From Paenibacillus assamensis DSM 18201 (GTDB taxonomy: Bacteria; Bacillota; Bacilli; Paenibacillales; Paenibacillaceae), in NCBI RefSeq assembly GCF_000422445.1, contig NZ_KE383838.1, positions 186,001 through 250,000 on the forward strand: DNA of 64,000 bases, in the 5' to 3' direction. The translations under genes and the position numbers were made by a program. Of this stretch, positions 31,979 through 41,752 are shown piece by piece. The notes under the pieces are model-generated. The model was not told the DNA's origin, ran no database searches, and saw nothing but the letters and a program-made list of their open reading frames with translations. Each line of letters opens with the position of its first letter. Position 1 is the stretch's first letter.

Positions 31979-33324
31979 GTCAGTTGCTCCTCTCCATGCA
32001 GCATTTCGGCTGCCAATACTAGTGCTTCCTCCAACCATTTACGCCTAACTTCTATAGACTGATTTCCCAACCACTGCTGCAGCTTAGCATTCCCACCTAA
32101 AGCTATCAAAGCCTCCTGTAAAAGCACTTCAAGAGCCTCATCAGATTCATATACTTGATCTGTCATTCGAATGAGCTCACCTGCAAAAGATTCCGATTCC
32201 CTCCATGCTTCCAGTTCAACGACCGCTTGACTATGTATACGAAGCTGAATCGGCCATACCGCATCAAGCCCCTCTTCTAAACGAAGCCGCTCCGCCTCTC
32301 TCCACGCTTCTTCTAGCTCTATTGCCAATCTCCCACGCTTGAGTTCTGTATGCAGTGGAGAAGAACCTATCAAGGTCAGCCGAGCACAGCTCAAACGCTC
32401 TGAGCCACGCAATCCCTCTATACGAGCAAACATGGCCTCTAACAGCTCCTGCCTCGTCTCAATTCCCTGCAAAGATAAACTTTCATCAAACCATCGAACA
32501 TCATCCAAAGGATGAAAAACAAGCTCAGTAGCTCCATCCTCTTGAACGTCTACCACATAAACGCCTTTCGCACCTGTTTCTTTTATATGCCTGCCCTGAA
32601 TATTACCCGCATATACGATATAGGGTTGTTCCTGTATAACTTCCCGCTTGTGGATATGTCCTAGCGCCCAATAGTCATAACCTTTTCGAATTAAATCCCC
32701 TCGTGAACACGGTGCATATGGATCATGTTCAGCACGTCCATCAACCGTTCCATGAAGCATGCCAATACGATACATGCGCTCTGATGATGGCATTGAGTCT
32801 CCATTGACCACACTATCAACTTGCAATGTATACTCCTTCACATGACACTCTGGCTGTTCAGGGTATTGAAGAGACATATTGTCATAGACCGCCTTCTGGC
32901 CGTAAGACATACCTGTTACGACAGCTACAGGCTTACCAGATCGATCATATATGAAATGAGAGGATGGCTTATCAGTACCAAATACCGTTACTCCAGATGG
33001 CCATGACCAATTCTCTTCTGTCGTCAATGGATCGTGATTACCATGTATAATAAACACAGCTATCCCTTTGTCAGATAACCGTTTCATACCTCTCTCTAAT
33101 CGCCATACTGCTCTTAACGAACGATGCGTGCTGTCATGCAAATCTCCGCTTAGTAGAATGGCATCCGCTTCTGCTTGGATCGCCAACTCGACAAGTCGGT
33201 CCCACGCTCGGAACACCCCTTGCTCTAATCGCTCCTGCAGCACATCCGGCAGTGATTGCAGCCCACGCAGTGGACTATCAAGGTGAAGATCTGCCGCATG
33301 GATAAATCGCAGCATTCTGCTCAT
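31975..33324 (-). CDS. yhaO: YhaO-like DNA repair nuclease (Mre11/SbcD family)
   Basis: This is a 449-residue calcineurin-like phosphoesterase. Metal-binding motifs are IHAADLHLDSPL (about residues 8-19), LLSGDLHD, FIIHGNHDPL and ALGHIHKRE, as in Mre11, SbcD and YhaO. The C-terminal third is helical and probably contacts YhaN. ATG 33324 (MSRMLRF) lies six bases after GGGAGG; an ATG two codons earlier is the alternative. The four-base overlap with yhaN shows a two-subunit nuclease complex translated in step. Confidence 0.9.
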   Translation of the reverse strand: MSRMLRFIHAADLHLDSPLRGLQSLPDVLQERLEQGVFRAWDRLVELAIQAEADAILLSGDLHDSTHRSLRAVWRLERGMKRLSDKGIAVFIIHGNHDPLTTEENWSWPSGVTVFGTDKPSSHFIYDRSGKPVAVVTGMSYGQKAVYDNMSLQYPEQPECHVKEYTLQVDSVVNGDSMPSSERMYRIGMLHGTVDGRAEHDPYAPCSRGDLIRKGYDYWALGHIHKREVIQEQPYIVYAGNIQGRHIKETGAKGVYVVDVQEDGATELVFHPLDDVRWFDESLSLQGIETRQELLEAMFARIEGLRGSERLSCARLTLIGSSPLHTELKRGRLAIELEEAWREAERLRLEEGLDAVWPIQLRIHSQAVVELEAWRESESFAGELIRMTDQVYESDEALEVLLQEALIALGGNAKLQQWLGNQSIEVRRKWLEEALVLAAEMLHGEEQLT

Positions 33325-33366
33325 CGGCATCCCTCCCTACGAACATACTTTCTCTCTAGTATAACG

Positions 33367-33400
33367 AATAAGCCGATGCATCGCTATGCATCGGCTTATT
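33367..33400 (-). terminator. Terminator of glycosyltransferase gene region
   Basis: AATAAGCCGATGCAT and ATGCATCGGCTTATT form a perfect 15-base stem with loop CGCT. It lies upstream of yhaO and downstream of the 34592 gene on the same strand. Confidence 0.85.
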
Positions 33401-33467
33401 TCATACACAGGCTTAATTATATTGTCGTTCTATCTCATATTCATTGATTAGGCATAGACTACCTGCC

Positions 33468-34592
33468 TTACTTCCGATACGCAAGGTAGATTTGCTTCAG
33501 TTCGTGCACAACACGCGATAAAGAATACACCTGCTTTGCTTTAGACCATGCTGATCTCGCCAGTTCATAGCGGAAAAAGGAATCTGTTATTACCCGCTCC
33601 AACGCATTGGTCAACGCTCCAACATCATTAGGAGCAACTAGCAATCCATTTACGCCATCCTCAATTTGTTCCGAAATTCCACCTACATTGGTTCCCACCA
33701 GCGCCAACCAGCACAGGGCAGCCTCTGCAAATACAGAACCGAACGCTTCTGCACGAGACGGGAGAACGAATATGTCAGAAAACGGCATGAACTCCTCTGG
33801 ATGCAGCATGTAGCCGTAAAATATCGTTTCATCGTAAATGTCTAACTCTACAGCCATCTGCTCTAATTGCTTTCGAATCGGGCCATCTCCAATAATATGG
33901 AGCACGAACGGATACCCTCTTCGCTTCAATTCCGCACAAGCATGCAGCAGAACATCCAGCCCCTTTGCAGGTACAAGACGACATACCGTTATTAATTGAG
34001 GAACCTCGTTATCATGTGCAATTGGCTTGAATCTTTTCTCATCGAATCCATTTGACAATACTTCAATCTGCTCAGGCCGCTGGACATACGCGCCCAAGTA
34101 AGACTTAAATGACTCCGACACGGTCATAATCTTATCCGCTCTCGCTTCCAGCTCCTTATAGATCGATGTTAAAAATGTATGTTCAATGCTTCCTGGCTTA
34201 ATATGCTCATTTAGTATAAGCTCTTGCTCATAACTAGAATGAATCGTCACAATGAGCGGGGTATCCGGGAACAGCCGCTTCATCGCTAGCGCAGCGATTG
34301 GATGATGCGCATGAATAAGATCATAAGGCTGCTGGATACGCAGCTTGGTCCACCATATATAATCTCGATAGGTCTGAATATATTTTTGTACGATAGGAGA
34401 ACTCTCATACTTCTCCCAATTAAAAGTTTCAAATTCTACACTTTCTTGACCTTTACCACGAATACGTTTAGGCAGTGAGAATAGCTCCATTGACCAGTTA
34501 GAGGACTGGAATCGCTCCAATAAGTGAGGAATCATGGAGGATACACCGCCGGGCTGTTCAGGCGGGAAGAACAAAGCTTGTAAAATCTTCAT
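33468..34592 (-). CDS. Family 4 glycosyltransferase
   Basis: This 374-residue GT-B enzyme starts at ATG 34592 behind AGGAGG. The N-terminal glycine-rich loop FFPPEQPGGVSSM, the middle ICRLVPAKGLDVLL (start of the nucleotide-sugar domain, about 195-210), and the C-terminal VLPSRAEAFGSVFAEAAL (E-x7-E motif, about 278-295) are typical of GT4. It transfers a sugar from a nucleotide donor to an unknown acceptor in the cytoplasm, probably for a cell-surface polymer or glycolipid. No other polysaccharide genes are adjacent. Confidence 0.85.
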   Translation of the reverse strand: MKILQALFFPPEQPGGVSSMIPHLLERFQSSNWSMELFSLPKRIRGKGQESVEFETFNWEKYESSPIVQKYIQTYRDYIWWTKLRIQQPYDLIHAHHPIAALAMKRLFPDTPLIVTIHSSYEQELILNEHIKPGSIEHTFLTSIYKELEARADKIMTVSESFKSYLGAYVQRPEQIEVLSNGFDEKRFKPIAHDNEVPQLITVCRLVPAKGLDVLLHACAELKRRGYPFVLHIIGDGPIRKQLEQMAVELDIYDETIFYGYMLHPEEFMPFSDIFVLPSRAEAFGSVFAEAALCWLALVGTNVGGISEQIEDGVNGLLVAPNDVGALTNALERVITDSFFRYELARSAWSKAKQVYSLSRVVHELKQIYLAYRK

Positions 34593-34686
34593 AGTTGGCC
34601 CTCCTTTTTCTTCGCATTTCACACACCATCGTTTATAATATATTAGAAGTTAAATAACAGTAAAGTACAATATTAGGAGTGCCCCC

Positions 34687-35859
34687 ATGTACGAGAATGT
34701 GAAATTGTTGTTCACAGATAGCGACATCATCGCACTAACGAGTATGTGTCACTTATATATCATGCTTATTATGATGCTGATGGCTTTTCGCCTGTATATG
34801 AAACAACGTTCAAATGCTTATATATTACTTTTCCTATCTGTCGTCATTATGGCGTTGGATCGATTAATGATTATTAATGACTCAGCTCTGGACAATCCGA
34901 CACAGCAAGTGCTCGGCGCGGGAAGATCCGTATTATTCATGACCTCATTTTTAATGATTAATGTCGCCATCCTGCGACTATACAAACGATTCAATCGCAA
35001 AATGCGCATGCGTTTCATGATCTTATTTCTAGGCGTGCCAATCACCTCTTACTTATCTATGCTGTTATCTCCGGATGGCAGCTATATCGAGATTACAGCA
35101 TGGCCGCTTATTATTTATCAAGTCGTCATCGCATTATTATGTTACAGGTGGATCGCCCCAAAAATCAATCAACGCACTCGCTACACCTGTGCGATCCTTG
35201 CCTACCTTGGCGTACTGCTTACTATATTTATTAATGTATTGTGGTACGGCGGCATGAGTGAGTCACTGCTCATTACGAAGCTGTTTATGATTTTAATTTA
35301 TTTTACAATCGTACTGTTTATATTCTTTGAACGAATTATCGAAAATTTACAAACTACGTATCGTTCTTCCATTACCGATGGATTAACAGGATTGTACAAT
35401 CGTCGCTTCATGTATCAAAGAATGAATCAATATATTGCAAAAAGCCAAAAAGTATCCGTTATCTTTTGTGATATTGATAATTTCAAACGACTCAATGATA
35501 CGAAGGGCCATCTTGTAGCGGATGAAGTGTTAATAAAAGTCGCCCAAATTGTCAGAGATGAAGTGGATGATTGTGGGTTGGCGGGAAGGTTTGGTGGAGA
35601 AGAAATTATTGCATTTGTTCAGCCGAAGCAGAAACAACTGTCTCCCGCACATATTGCTGAACAAATTCGAGCACGAGTTGAAGAAGAAACCGGCTCTACG
35701 ATTAGCATCGGCTACAGTTCCCTAATGAAAGGACAATCAATCGAGGAACTCGTTCGAGAAGCAGATCAAGCGATGTATCATTCCAAGCAAACTGGCAAAA
35801 ATCGTGTTACTTGCTATCAAGAAATCGAAGGGAAAATTACACCACTCAGTTCGTACTAA
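34687..35859 (+). CDS. Membrane-bound diguanylate cyclase (GGDEF)
   Basis: This 390-residue protein has an N-terminal membrane domain of about seven hydrophobic segments (residues 15-215, for example MCHLYIMLIMMLMAFRLYM and LIYFTIVLFIFFERII). A GGDEF domain follows (about 230-385). DGLTGLYNRRFM, FCDIDNFKRLND and AGRFGGEEIIAFV give the metal and GTP sites; GGEEI is an active-type variant. The inhibitory I-site (R-x-x-D five residues before GGEEI) is not present. It should make cyclic di-GMP in response to a membrane or extracellular signal. Confidence 0.88.
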   Translation: MYENVKLLFTDSDIIALTSMCHLYIMLIMMLMAFRLYMKQRSNAYILLFLSVVIMALDRLMIINDSALDNPTQQVLGAGRSVLFMTSFLMINVAILRLYKRFNRKMRMRFMILFLGVPITSYLSMLLSPDGSYIEITAWPLIIYQVVIALLCYRWIAPKINQRTRYTCAILAYLGVLLTIFINVLWYGGMSESLLITKLFMILIYFTIVLFIFFERIIENLQTTYRSSITDGLTGLYNRRFMYQRMNQYIAKSQKVSVIFCDIDNFKRLNDTKGHLVADEVLIKVAQIVRDEVDDCGLAGRFGGEEIIAFVQPKQKQLSPAHIAEQIRARVEEETGSTISIGYSSLMKGQSIEELVREADQAMYHSKQTGKNRVTCYQEIEGKITPLSSY

Positions 35860-35906
35860 TTTCATTTTTCATACGTCAACTATGCCACCATACATATAAC
35901 GAACAA

Positions 35907-35946
35907 AACCTCCAGTTCCACTAGCACAGTGGGACTGGAGGTTTTT
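35907..35946 (+). terminator. Bidirectional terminator
   Basis: AACCTCCAGT...ACTGGAGGTT with an inner CCACT/AGTGG stem, then TTTTT. It lies between the convergent cyclase and ABC permease genes. Confidence 0.9.
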
Positions 35947-35990
35947 CATGCATTCATTTCTCAATGCGTATTGAACAATCGAGCTAACCA

Positions 35991-36755
35991 TTATTGTATA
36001 TCGCGTTTTTTGAACACCCAAATGGAAATAAGAAGCAGCGCTAACATGTACAGCGTAAAAATACCGAATGTAAAGCCAAATGTTACACCTTCTATTGGTG
36101 GCTGACCCATATAATACGATTTCCAATTAAGATGTGGAAACACCGTATACTTATACCATGGTTTTTCAGCAATAAAGATGGAAAGCATACCAGCCAACGA
36201 ATTCAAGATAACGGCAATACTAATGGAAAGCCCTAAGCTTCTTGTCAACACAGCTGCTGTGAACGCAACCAATATATAAAACAATTCATTTGGCAGAGTC
36301 AAAAAGAATGGAAGAATGGTTCCCTCCCACAACACATTAATTCCGCCAGCAGAAGAGTCAAATAAAATAAACGCGGCAAGTGCCGTTACAAGCAGCATAG
36401 CCAAATTAACGAACAAGACGACTAAAATAATCGTAACTAACTTGGACATTAGTATCATTGTTCGGCTAGCAGGTCTAATCAGCAATTGCTTAATCGTTCC
36501 ATCTTTGAACTCATCTGTAATAATCTGCGATGCAATGACGATGGAAAAAATACCTGTAAACACACTCGTAATCCCAAAAATAAATGAAGTGAACCCCACA
36601 CTGCCCACTTCGCTACCGCCTTCGGATTGAGACCATAACTGAAGTCCAATTGCAGCGGCTAGAACGACAAATAAGAAAATAAGGTAGTACGGCAGCTGTC
36701 TCTTGCTCGTTATCTTCATCCATTCATTCTGAACTAATGATGTAAAGTAACTCAT
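35991..36755 (-). CDS. ABC-2 type permease
   Basis: This 254-residue membrane protein has six hydrophobic segments (LIFLFVVLAAAIGLQLW, FTSFIFGITSVFTGIFSIVIA, LVTIILVVLFVNLAMLLVTAL, ILVAFTAAVLTRSLGLSISI, a short one near residue 190, LYMLALLLISIWVF). The loop after segment two (DEFKDGTIKQLLIRPASR) is the conserved cytoplasmic segment of ABC-2 permeases such as those of BcrAB and YxlFG. It overlaps the upstream ATPase by four bases (ATGA). The substrate is unknown; antimicrobial peptide export or resistance is typical of this type. Confidence 0.85.
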   Translation of the reverse strand: MSYFTSLVQNEWMKITSKRQLPYYLIFLFVVLAAAIGLQLWSQSEGGSEVGSVGFTSFIFGITSVFTGIFSIVIASQIITDEFKDGTIKQLLIRPASRTMILMSKLVTIILVVLFVNLAMLLVTALAAFILFDSSAGGINVLWEGTILPFFLTLPNELFYILVAFTAAVLTRSLGLSISIAVILNSLAGMLSIFIAEKPWYKYTVFPHLNWKSYYMGQPPIEGVTFGFTFGIFTLYMLALLLISIWVFKKRDIQ

Positions 36756-37681
36756 TGAATGTGACCTCCTTTCGTCATCGACAAGAACTTGTCCTCTAAT
36801 GTTTCCGCAATAGAGCGTACTTCATAAATCTTGATATGATGACGAACGAAGTGTTCAACAACTTCAGGTATTTGATCGCGAGTAAGTGTAAGCGTTACGA
36901 CGTTATTCTCCACTTGTGCTGGTTGATAGGAAGTTCCCTCCAACGACTGTACGGCCGTTTCCCCTTGCTCCACATGGAATTGAATCGTACGAGTCGCCTG
37001 CTGCTCTTCTGTATGCTTCGTGTCAAGAATTTGTTCTCCTACATATTTACCATGTTGGATAACCACTACTCGGTCACACATAAGCTCGATTTCTGATAGC
37101 AAGTGACTAGATACCAAGATAGAAATGTTCTCTTCTCTAGCTAAACGCTTCAAATAATCCCTCAGCTCTCTAATTCCGGCAGGATCAAGACCATTGGTCG
37201 GTTCATCCAAAATAAGAATAGATGGCTGATGCAGCAGTGCTTGTGCTATACCGAGACGCTGCCTCATACCTAGAGAGTAGTTCTTCACCTTTTTGTCCAA
37301 GGCCTGTTCCAACTCGACAAGCTTAACGATATCATCTATACGTGATTGAGAAACAGCTTTCCCGCTCATACGCGTAAAGTGCTGAAGGTTCTGTCTGCCG
37401 GTCATAAACTTGTACAACTCTGGATTTTCAACAATTGCCCCAACATGAGCCATCGCCTCAGCCCGATTCTTGACCACATCATGACCCTCTATAAGAATGG
37501 TACCCGACGTTATACTCATTAAGCCGACCATCATTCGAATTGTCGTTGTTTTCCCGGCACCATTAGGGCCCAAGAAACCATAAATCTCTCCACGCTTTAC
37601 CTGGAAGGAGAGCTGATCAATTAGTGTTTTTCCACGAATTTTTTTGGTGACATTTCGCAGTTCCACTACGATATCATTCAT
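36752..37681 (-). CDS. ABC-2 type ATP-binding protein
   Basis: This is a 309-residue ATPase of the BcrA type. Walker A is LGPNGAGKTTTI (about 37-48), the signature is NYSLGMRQRLGIA, Walker B is ILILDEPTNGLDP and the switch is VSSHLLSE. The C-terminal 90 residues are the usual regulatory part (DTKHTEEQQATRTIQFHVE and later). ATG 37681 (MNDIVV) is preferred over an in-frame upstream start; AGGGG lies ten bases ahead. It pairs with the permease downstream in one transcript. Confidence 0.88.
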   Translation of the reverse strand: MNDIVVELRNVTKKIRGKTLIDQLSFQVKRGEIYGFLGPNGAGKTTTIRMMVGLMSITSGTILIEGHDVVKNRAEAMAHVGAIVENPELYKFMTGRQNLQHFTRMSGKAVSQSRIDDIVKLVELEQALDKKVKNYSLGMRQRLGIAQALLHQPSILILDEPTNGLDPAGIRELRDYLKRLAREENISILVSSHLLSEIELMCDRVVVIQHGKYVGEQILDTKHTEEQQATRTIQFHVEQGETAVQSLEGTSYQPAQVENNVVTLTLTRDQIPEVVEHFVRHHIKIYEVRSIAETLEDKFLSMTKGGHIQ

Positions 37682-38032
37682 CTGTTGTTGACCCCTTTCA
37701 TCTATCTCTGTATCCAACATCTGCGATACGGTTGTTCACACAAACTTATTATCCATTTATCCGTTTGATGAACACTATGTCCTTACGTTTCAATAGCTGC
37801 TTAGTTTCGTTACAATATCTTAAGAAAATGGAATCAACTAGAACATTGCATGCAATAGCCTACGTTCGGTACACTATTACTATAGTAGTATTACACAATT
37901 AATAATTGTTCAAGCAGGAGTTCAGCAGAGCCTTACCATTACGATTAAGCTTGATTTGGTTTGGCTTGGCTAAGCTCCCCAACTCCGTTGTTATCTGAAT
38001 TTACATTTACTAAAAGGAGCAATAACTCAAGT
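37682..38032. other. Divergent intergenic region
   Basis: This 350-base spacer lies between the ABC-2 operon (minus) and the RsmF-like gene (plus). It probably holds both promoters. A small palindrome, TACTATAGTA, lies near 37880. No further open frame or RNA fold is convincing. Confidence 0.5.
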
Positions 38033-39550
38033 ATGACCAACATCAATACCCAACCTATCCTCCCAGAAACGTATAAGCAGCAAATGAAACAGATGCTGGG
38101 AGAAGAAACAGAAGCATTTTTACAGAGCTTTTATAAAGAACGTACGTACGGACTGCGCATCCATCCCCTTAAGTGGGAACTGCATAAAACGAAACTAGAG
38201 CCAATGATGAGCACCTTTTCCCTGCAATCCGTGCCATGGTGTGACGAAGGTTATTATTACGACTCCACTACACGTCCAGGCAAACACCCGTATCACGCAG
38301 CAGGATTGTACTACATCCAAGAACCGTCTGCCATGTCCGCCGTTCAATTGCTCGATCCACAGCCAGGCGAGATCGTCCTCGATCTAGCAGCTGCACCAGG
38401 TGGGAAGACGACACATATTGCTGGACGCCTGCAAGGCAAGGGACTGCTTATCGCAAATGAAATACATCGTGAACGCGCCAAAATATTAGCAAGCAATGTG
38501 GAACGAATGGGATGTACGAATGCAATCGTTACGAACTCCGATCCAGATACACTGGCAGAGCGCTTCCCTATGTTCTTTGATCGCATTATGCTCGATGCGC
38601 CGTGCTCTGGCGAAGGCATGTTCCGTAAAGATCCAGATGCTATTCAAGAATGGTCTCCTGATCACGTGACATTGTGCGCAACTCGTCAGTGGGACATCAT
38701 TCAAGCCGCGGTTAAAATGTTAAAGCCTGGAGGTACAATCGCTTACTCCACATGTACGTTCAATTACGCGGAAAATGAACAAACGATTGAACGTTGGCTG
38801 GATCGTTATCCAGATTTTACACTTGTGAAACAAGAACGCATATGGCCGCATAAACAGCGCGGAGAAGGCCATTATGTAGCTGTCTTACATCGTGCTAGCC
38901 ATCTTGAAGATACAGCAGAAAGCACGATTTCATCTGTTTCCGTTGCTATGACGTCGTACGCATCTAGTGATACTTCAACTCGCTTTGAAAAAGGAAATAA
39001 AGGAAAACAGAAAAAGGCAGCTGGCCGTAAGCACAATCCGTCTTCAAATGCAGATGGCGTATACGAACAGTTTGTGCAATGGACGCGCGAATATATGCCT
39101 AGCTGGCAAACTCCTTTGTCCGGCAAGCCTATTCTGTTCGGAGAGGAACTATATTGGCTCCCAGCTCCATCTGATTTCAGCGCGGAACAGAGCAATTGGC
39201 TGGAAGGAAAGTTGAATGGACTTCGTGTACCACGTCCCGGCCTGCATCTCGCCCATGTGCTCAAACAGCGCATTGAGCCTGCTCATGCATTGGCGTTATC
39301 TTTGCTTGATCCGACATCTGCATCATCATCTATTCAGTTGTCTACAGCAGCGGATGTAGCAGCCATACAGAAATACTTGAACGGTGAAGCATTACTGCTT
39401 GATCAAGATATACAAGTTAACAGCAGCGAAGTTACGAAAGGCTGGACGCTTGTCGCTATCGATGGTTTGCCAATTGGCTGGGGTAAATTAGCTAATGATA
39501 TGATTAAAAACCATTATCCAAAAGGATTGCGTGCTGTCTATCTGCTCTAG
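38033..39550 (+). CDS. RsmF-like rRNA m5C methyltransferase, first copy
   Basis: This is a 505-residue NOL1/NOP2/Sun-type methyltransferase. SAM-binding DLAAAPGGKTTH (about 118-129) and the two catalytic cysteines in DAPCSGEGMFRKDP and YSTCTFNYAENE are visible. The C-terminal 200 residues contain a basic linker (EKGNKGKQKKAAGRKH) and a PUA-like RNA-binding part (RVPRPGLHLAHVLKQ, SEVTKGWTLVAIDGLPIGWGK). It should methylate cytosine C5 in 16S rRNA. ATG 38033 follows AAAGGAG by 13 bases. A paralogue lies at 42496-44076. Confidence 0.88.
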   Translation: MTNINTQPILPETYKQQMKQMLGEETEAFLQSFYKERTYGLRIHPLKWELHKTKLEPMMSTFSLQSVPWCDEGYYYDSTTRPGKHPYHAAGLYYIQEPSAMSAVQLLDPQPGEIVLDLAAAPGGKTTHIAGRLQGKGLLIANEIHRERAKILASNVERMGCTNAIVTNSDPDTLAERFPMFFDRIMLDAPCSGEGMFRKDPDAIQEWSPDHVTLCATRQWDIIQAAVKMLKPGGTIAYSTCTFNYAENEQTIERWLDRYPDFTLVKQERIWPHKQRGEGHYVAVLHRASHLEDTAESTISSVSVAMTSYASSDTSTRFEKGNKGKQKKAAGRKHNPSSNADGVYEQFVQWTREYMPSWQTPLSGKPILFGEELYWLPAPSDFSAEQSNWLEGKLNGLRVPRPGLHLAHVLKQRIEPAHALALSLLDPTSASSSIQLSTAADVAAIQKYLNGEALLLDQDIQVNSSEVTKGWTLVAIDGLPIGWGKLANDMIKNHYPKGLRAVYLL

Positions 39551-39573
39551 CTTTCATCTACTCTCGTGTACGT

Positions 39574-39615
39574 ATAACGAACCGCGGCCACTTAAATATA
39601 GCCGCGGTTCGTTAT
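39574..39615 (+). terminator. Bidirectional terminator
   Basis: ATAACGAACCGCGGC and GCCGCGGTTCGTTAT form a perfect 15-base stem between convergent genes. Confidence 0.85.
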
Positions 39616-39688
39616 CATATCATGATTCAACTGCACACTCATGTTATGGGCAATGCATATTTACTTTTCTGTGTAAAATACGCTCTTC

Positions 39689-40501
39689 CTACTCGTCATC
39701 TACATGTACGTAAAATAAAGCATCATCAATTATTTCATCGTGGAACATCATGTTCAAATGCAGTGCTGTAAACGATTGTTCCTTTGCCAGCTCTTGCACG
39801 ATCGATTCTCCTATATAGTGTCGCTCACGGCTCGTACCAGGAACTCTAAAGTCTATAAAACCCGACAATTGCTCACCTTCCGTATTAATCGTCACCAAAC
39901 CTGCTGGCAACGAGCCTCCCTGCTCCGTATAAATATCATACATCAACGTATCTCCATCATCTCTTGCGAGAATGATTTGAATGCCAAGTGCCTCACTTGG
40001 ATGTGGGGGACAAATTGCTAATTCATGCTTGTAGTCGCCTATATGCTGTTGAAGCCCTTGATTCGATGTCGTTAGCTTGAGCGTTGAATAATCCTGAACG
40101 ACGATCCCATCGTCAGTTTGATCCTCTTGATAGGCATCATCGAGAACATACTCATCATCAACTTCATATTCTTCCTCCTCATCATCATCCCATTCCTCCC
40201 ACGATGTCTCAACAGAAGAACTTACAATATGCGAATATTTACCATTAATAACCTGCAACTCTCGCTGCTCGGCATCTACTGCATCAGACAATCGATCAAT
40301 GTAGCGCTCTACGACTTGTTCCAATTGATGCTCCATCTCACTTGAGCTTAGCACGTCTTCATCGATAATAAGCGTACTGTATAACCTACTTCCTTCCCGA
40401 TACATGACGAGCAACGTCGCCGTATATACGCCATCTATGAGTATATCGATAGCTTCTGCCCCTGCCGTTACAAAGTCCGGTCTCATTTCTAAGCGATACA
40501 T
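39689..40501 (-). CDS. Unknown acidic protein
   Basis: This 270-residue soluble protein starts at ATG 40501 behind GGGGG. The N-terminal domain alternates strands (AIDILIDGVYTATLLVMY). A strongly acidic stretch (EEWDDDEEEEYEVDDEYVLDD, about residues 110-130) separates it from a C-terminal alpha/beta domain (IQIILARDDGDTLMYDIY, GQLSGFIDF-like strands). The family is not recognised. The acidic hinge suggests either a regulatory role or interaction with a basic partner. It is a single gene. Confidence 0.6.
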   Translation of the reverse strand: MYRLEMRPDFVTAGAEAIDILIDGVYTATLLVMYREGSRLYSTLIIDEDVLSSSEMEHQLEQVVERYIDRLSDAVDAEQRELQVINGKYSHIVSSSVETSWEEWDDDEEEEYEVDDEYVLDDAYQEDQTDDGIVVQDYSTLKLTTSNQGLQQHIGDYKHELAICPPHPSEALGIQIILARDDGDTLMYDIYTEQGGSLPAGLVTINTEGEQLSGFIDFRVPGTSRERHYIGESIVQELAKEQSFTALHLNMMFHDEIIDDALFYVHVDDE

Positions 40502-40733
40502 AATAACCCCCTGCTTATTCTGACAAGTATTAATCAACATTAGCATGCCATGCTATCCGGTTAGACATGCGCCCAATTACAATCACCTTGGACAATCGCC
40601 TATACCGAGACGTGATAGAAGCATATGATACGGTATGCCGAATGACGGAAGTTCCGCCGCATCAATACATCTGCACGGAACCCTGTACCCCCTTCGGTAG
40701 AGCTAACTACAAGGGTAGAGGAGGAATGAGAAG

Positions 40734-40826
40734 ATGGGCGCAGTAGGAGGATACTACAATTCGATAGGTGTTGTTTTGGTATTGTTCATCTTGTTGGTCA
40801 TCATCTCTCGTGCTTTAACTTACTGA
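40734..40826 (+). CDS. YjcZ-type small hydrophobic peptide
   Basis: This 30-residue peptide is too short for most gene finders. The pattern MGAVGGYYNSIGVVLVLFI-LLVIISRALTY (a Gly/Tyr-rich start followed by a single membrane helix) matches the YjcZ family of sporulation-associated peptides. GAGGAATGAGAAG precedes the ATG, and a strong terminator follows 23 bases after the stop. It is probably expressed in the mother cell or spore; membrane association is expected. Confidence 0.8.
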   Translation: MGAVGGYYNSIGVVLVLFILLVIISRALTY

Positions 40827-40848
40827 TGCCGCGAACGATGGCAACACC

Positions 40849-40878
40849 AAAAAGGAGGGGACTGCTCCCCTCCTTTTT
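40849..40878 (+). terminator. Bidirectional terminator
   Basis: AAAAAGGAGGGG and the complementary CCCCTCCTTTTT flank a short loop. It serves the YjcZ-type gene and the convergent HAD gene. Confidence 0.92.
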
Positions 40879-40891
40879 CGGCGTTCACCTA

Positions 40892-41695
40892 TTAAGTTAA
40901 GAAATATTTCTTCAGTACTGCATGAACACCGTCATCATTATTCGATAACGTAATTTCATCTGCCGCTGCCTTCACATCGAGCGGTGAGTTATCCATTGCA
41001 ACGCCAATACCAGCAAATTGAATCATGGTCATGTCATTATAATAGTTGCCGACAGCCATTACATTCTCGCTCGAAATGCCGCGCAGCTGCGTTAAATGCT
41101 TCAAGGCGTTACCTTTCGTTGCTTCCCTATGCATAATATCGATAAAGAAATCGCCAGACCGAATAAATTGGACCTTGTGATCCCATAGACTCAACGCCTG
41201 TTGAACACGATCCATATCTTCTTTGTAGCCACTCATCGTCAGCTTCAGAACAGGGCTTGGTAGGTTGTCCCAGCCTGGGAAATTCTTCGGTTCAATTAAA
41301 AATTGCTTATACGTATCCAACCAATCCGCGGAAAGTAGATCAACTTGGTTCACATAAAGGTCAAAGGCTGTGTTGATATCATAATGCACCTTTTCTTCAT
41401 TGCAGTATGTTAAGTATGGCTCTAGATCCATTTGGCTCAGCTCAAATTGATGAAGCATGCTTTTATCTTTAGAAGCTACTGTAGCCGCTCCATTATGAGT
41501 AATAACAACACCTTCTAGACCCAACTGCTCCAAATAAGGCAATGTACTCACAGGGCTTCTACCCGTACATAATACGATCTCCACGCCTTGAGCAGCAACT
41601 TCGCGAATCGTATTCGCATTCATCTCAGATAAAGAATGATCATCATGGAGCAAGGTTCCATCCATATCAAGGGCAATCATTTTAATGTTATTCAT
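40892..41695 (-). CDS. Cof-type HAD phosphatase
   Basis: This 267-residue HAD hydrolase has motif I MIALDMDGTLL (about 6-16) with the nucleophile Asp, motif II VLCTGRSP, then a C2-type cap, and motif IV VMAVGNYYNDMTMI (about 211-224). The usual KGNALKHL lysine motif precedes it. Members of the Cof subgroup dephosphorylate sugar phosphates, flavin precursors or cofactors in the cytoplasm; the substrate here is unknown. ATG 41695 (MNNIKM) follows GGAGG by eight bases. Confidence 0.88.
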   Translation of the reverse strand: MNNIKMIALDMDGTLLHDDHSLSEMNANTIREVAAQGVEIVLCTGRSPVSTLPYLEQLGLEGVVITHNGAATVASKDKSMLHQFELSQMDLEPYLTYCNEEKVHYDINTAFDLYVNQVDLLSADWLDTYKQFLIEPKNFPGWDNLPSPVLKLTMSGYKEDMDRVQQALSLWDHKVQFIRSGDFFIDIMHREATKGNALKHLTQLRGISSENVMAVGNYYNDMTMIQFAGIGVAMDNSPLDVKAAADEITLSNNDDGVHAVLKKYFLT

Positions 41696-41752
41696 GCTGT
41701 AAACCTCCATCTGCTGTTTTCAAACTAACTAAGAAGCCAAGAAGCTAAAAAG

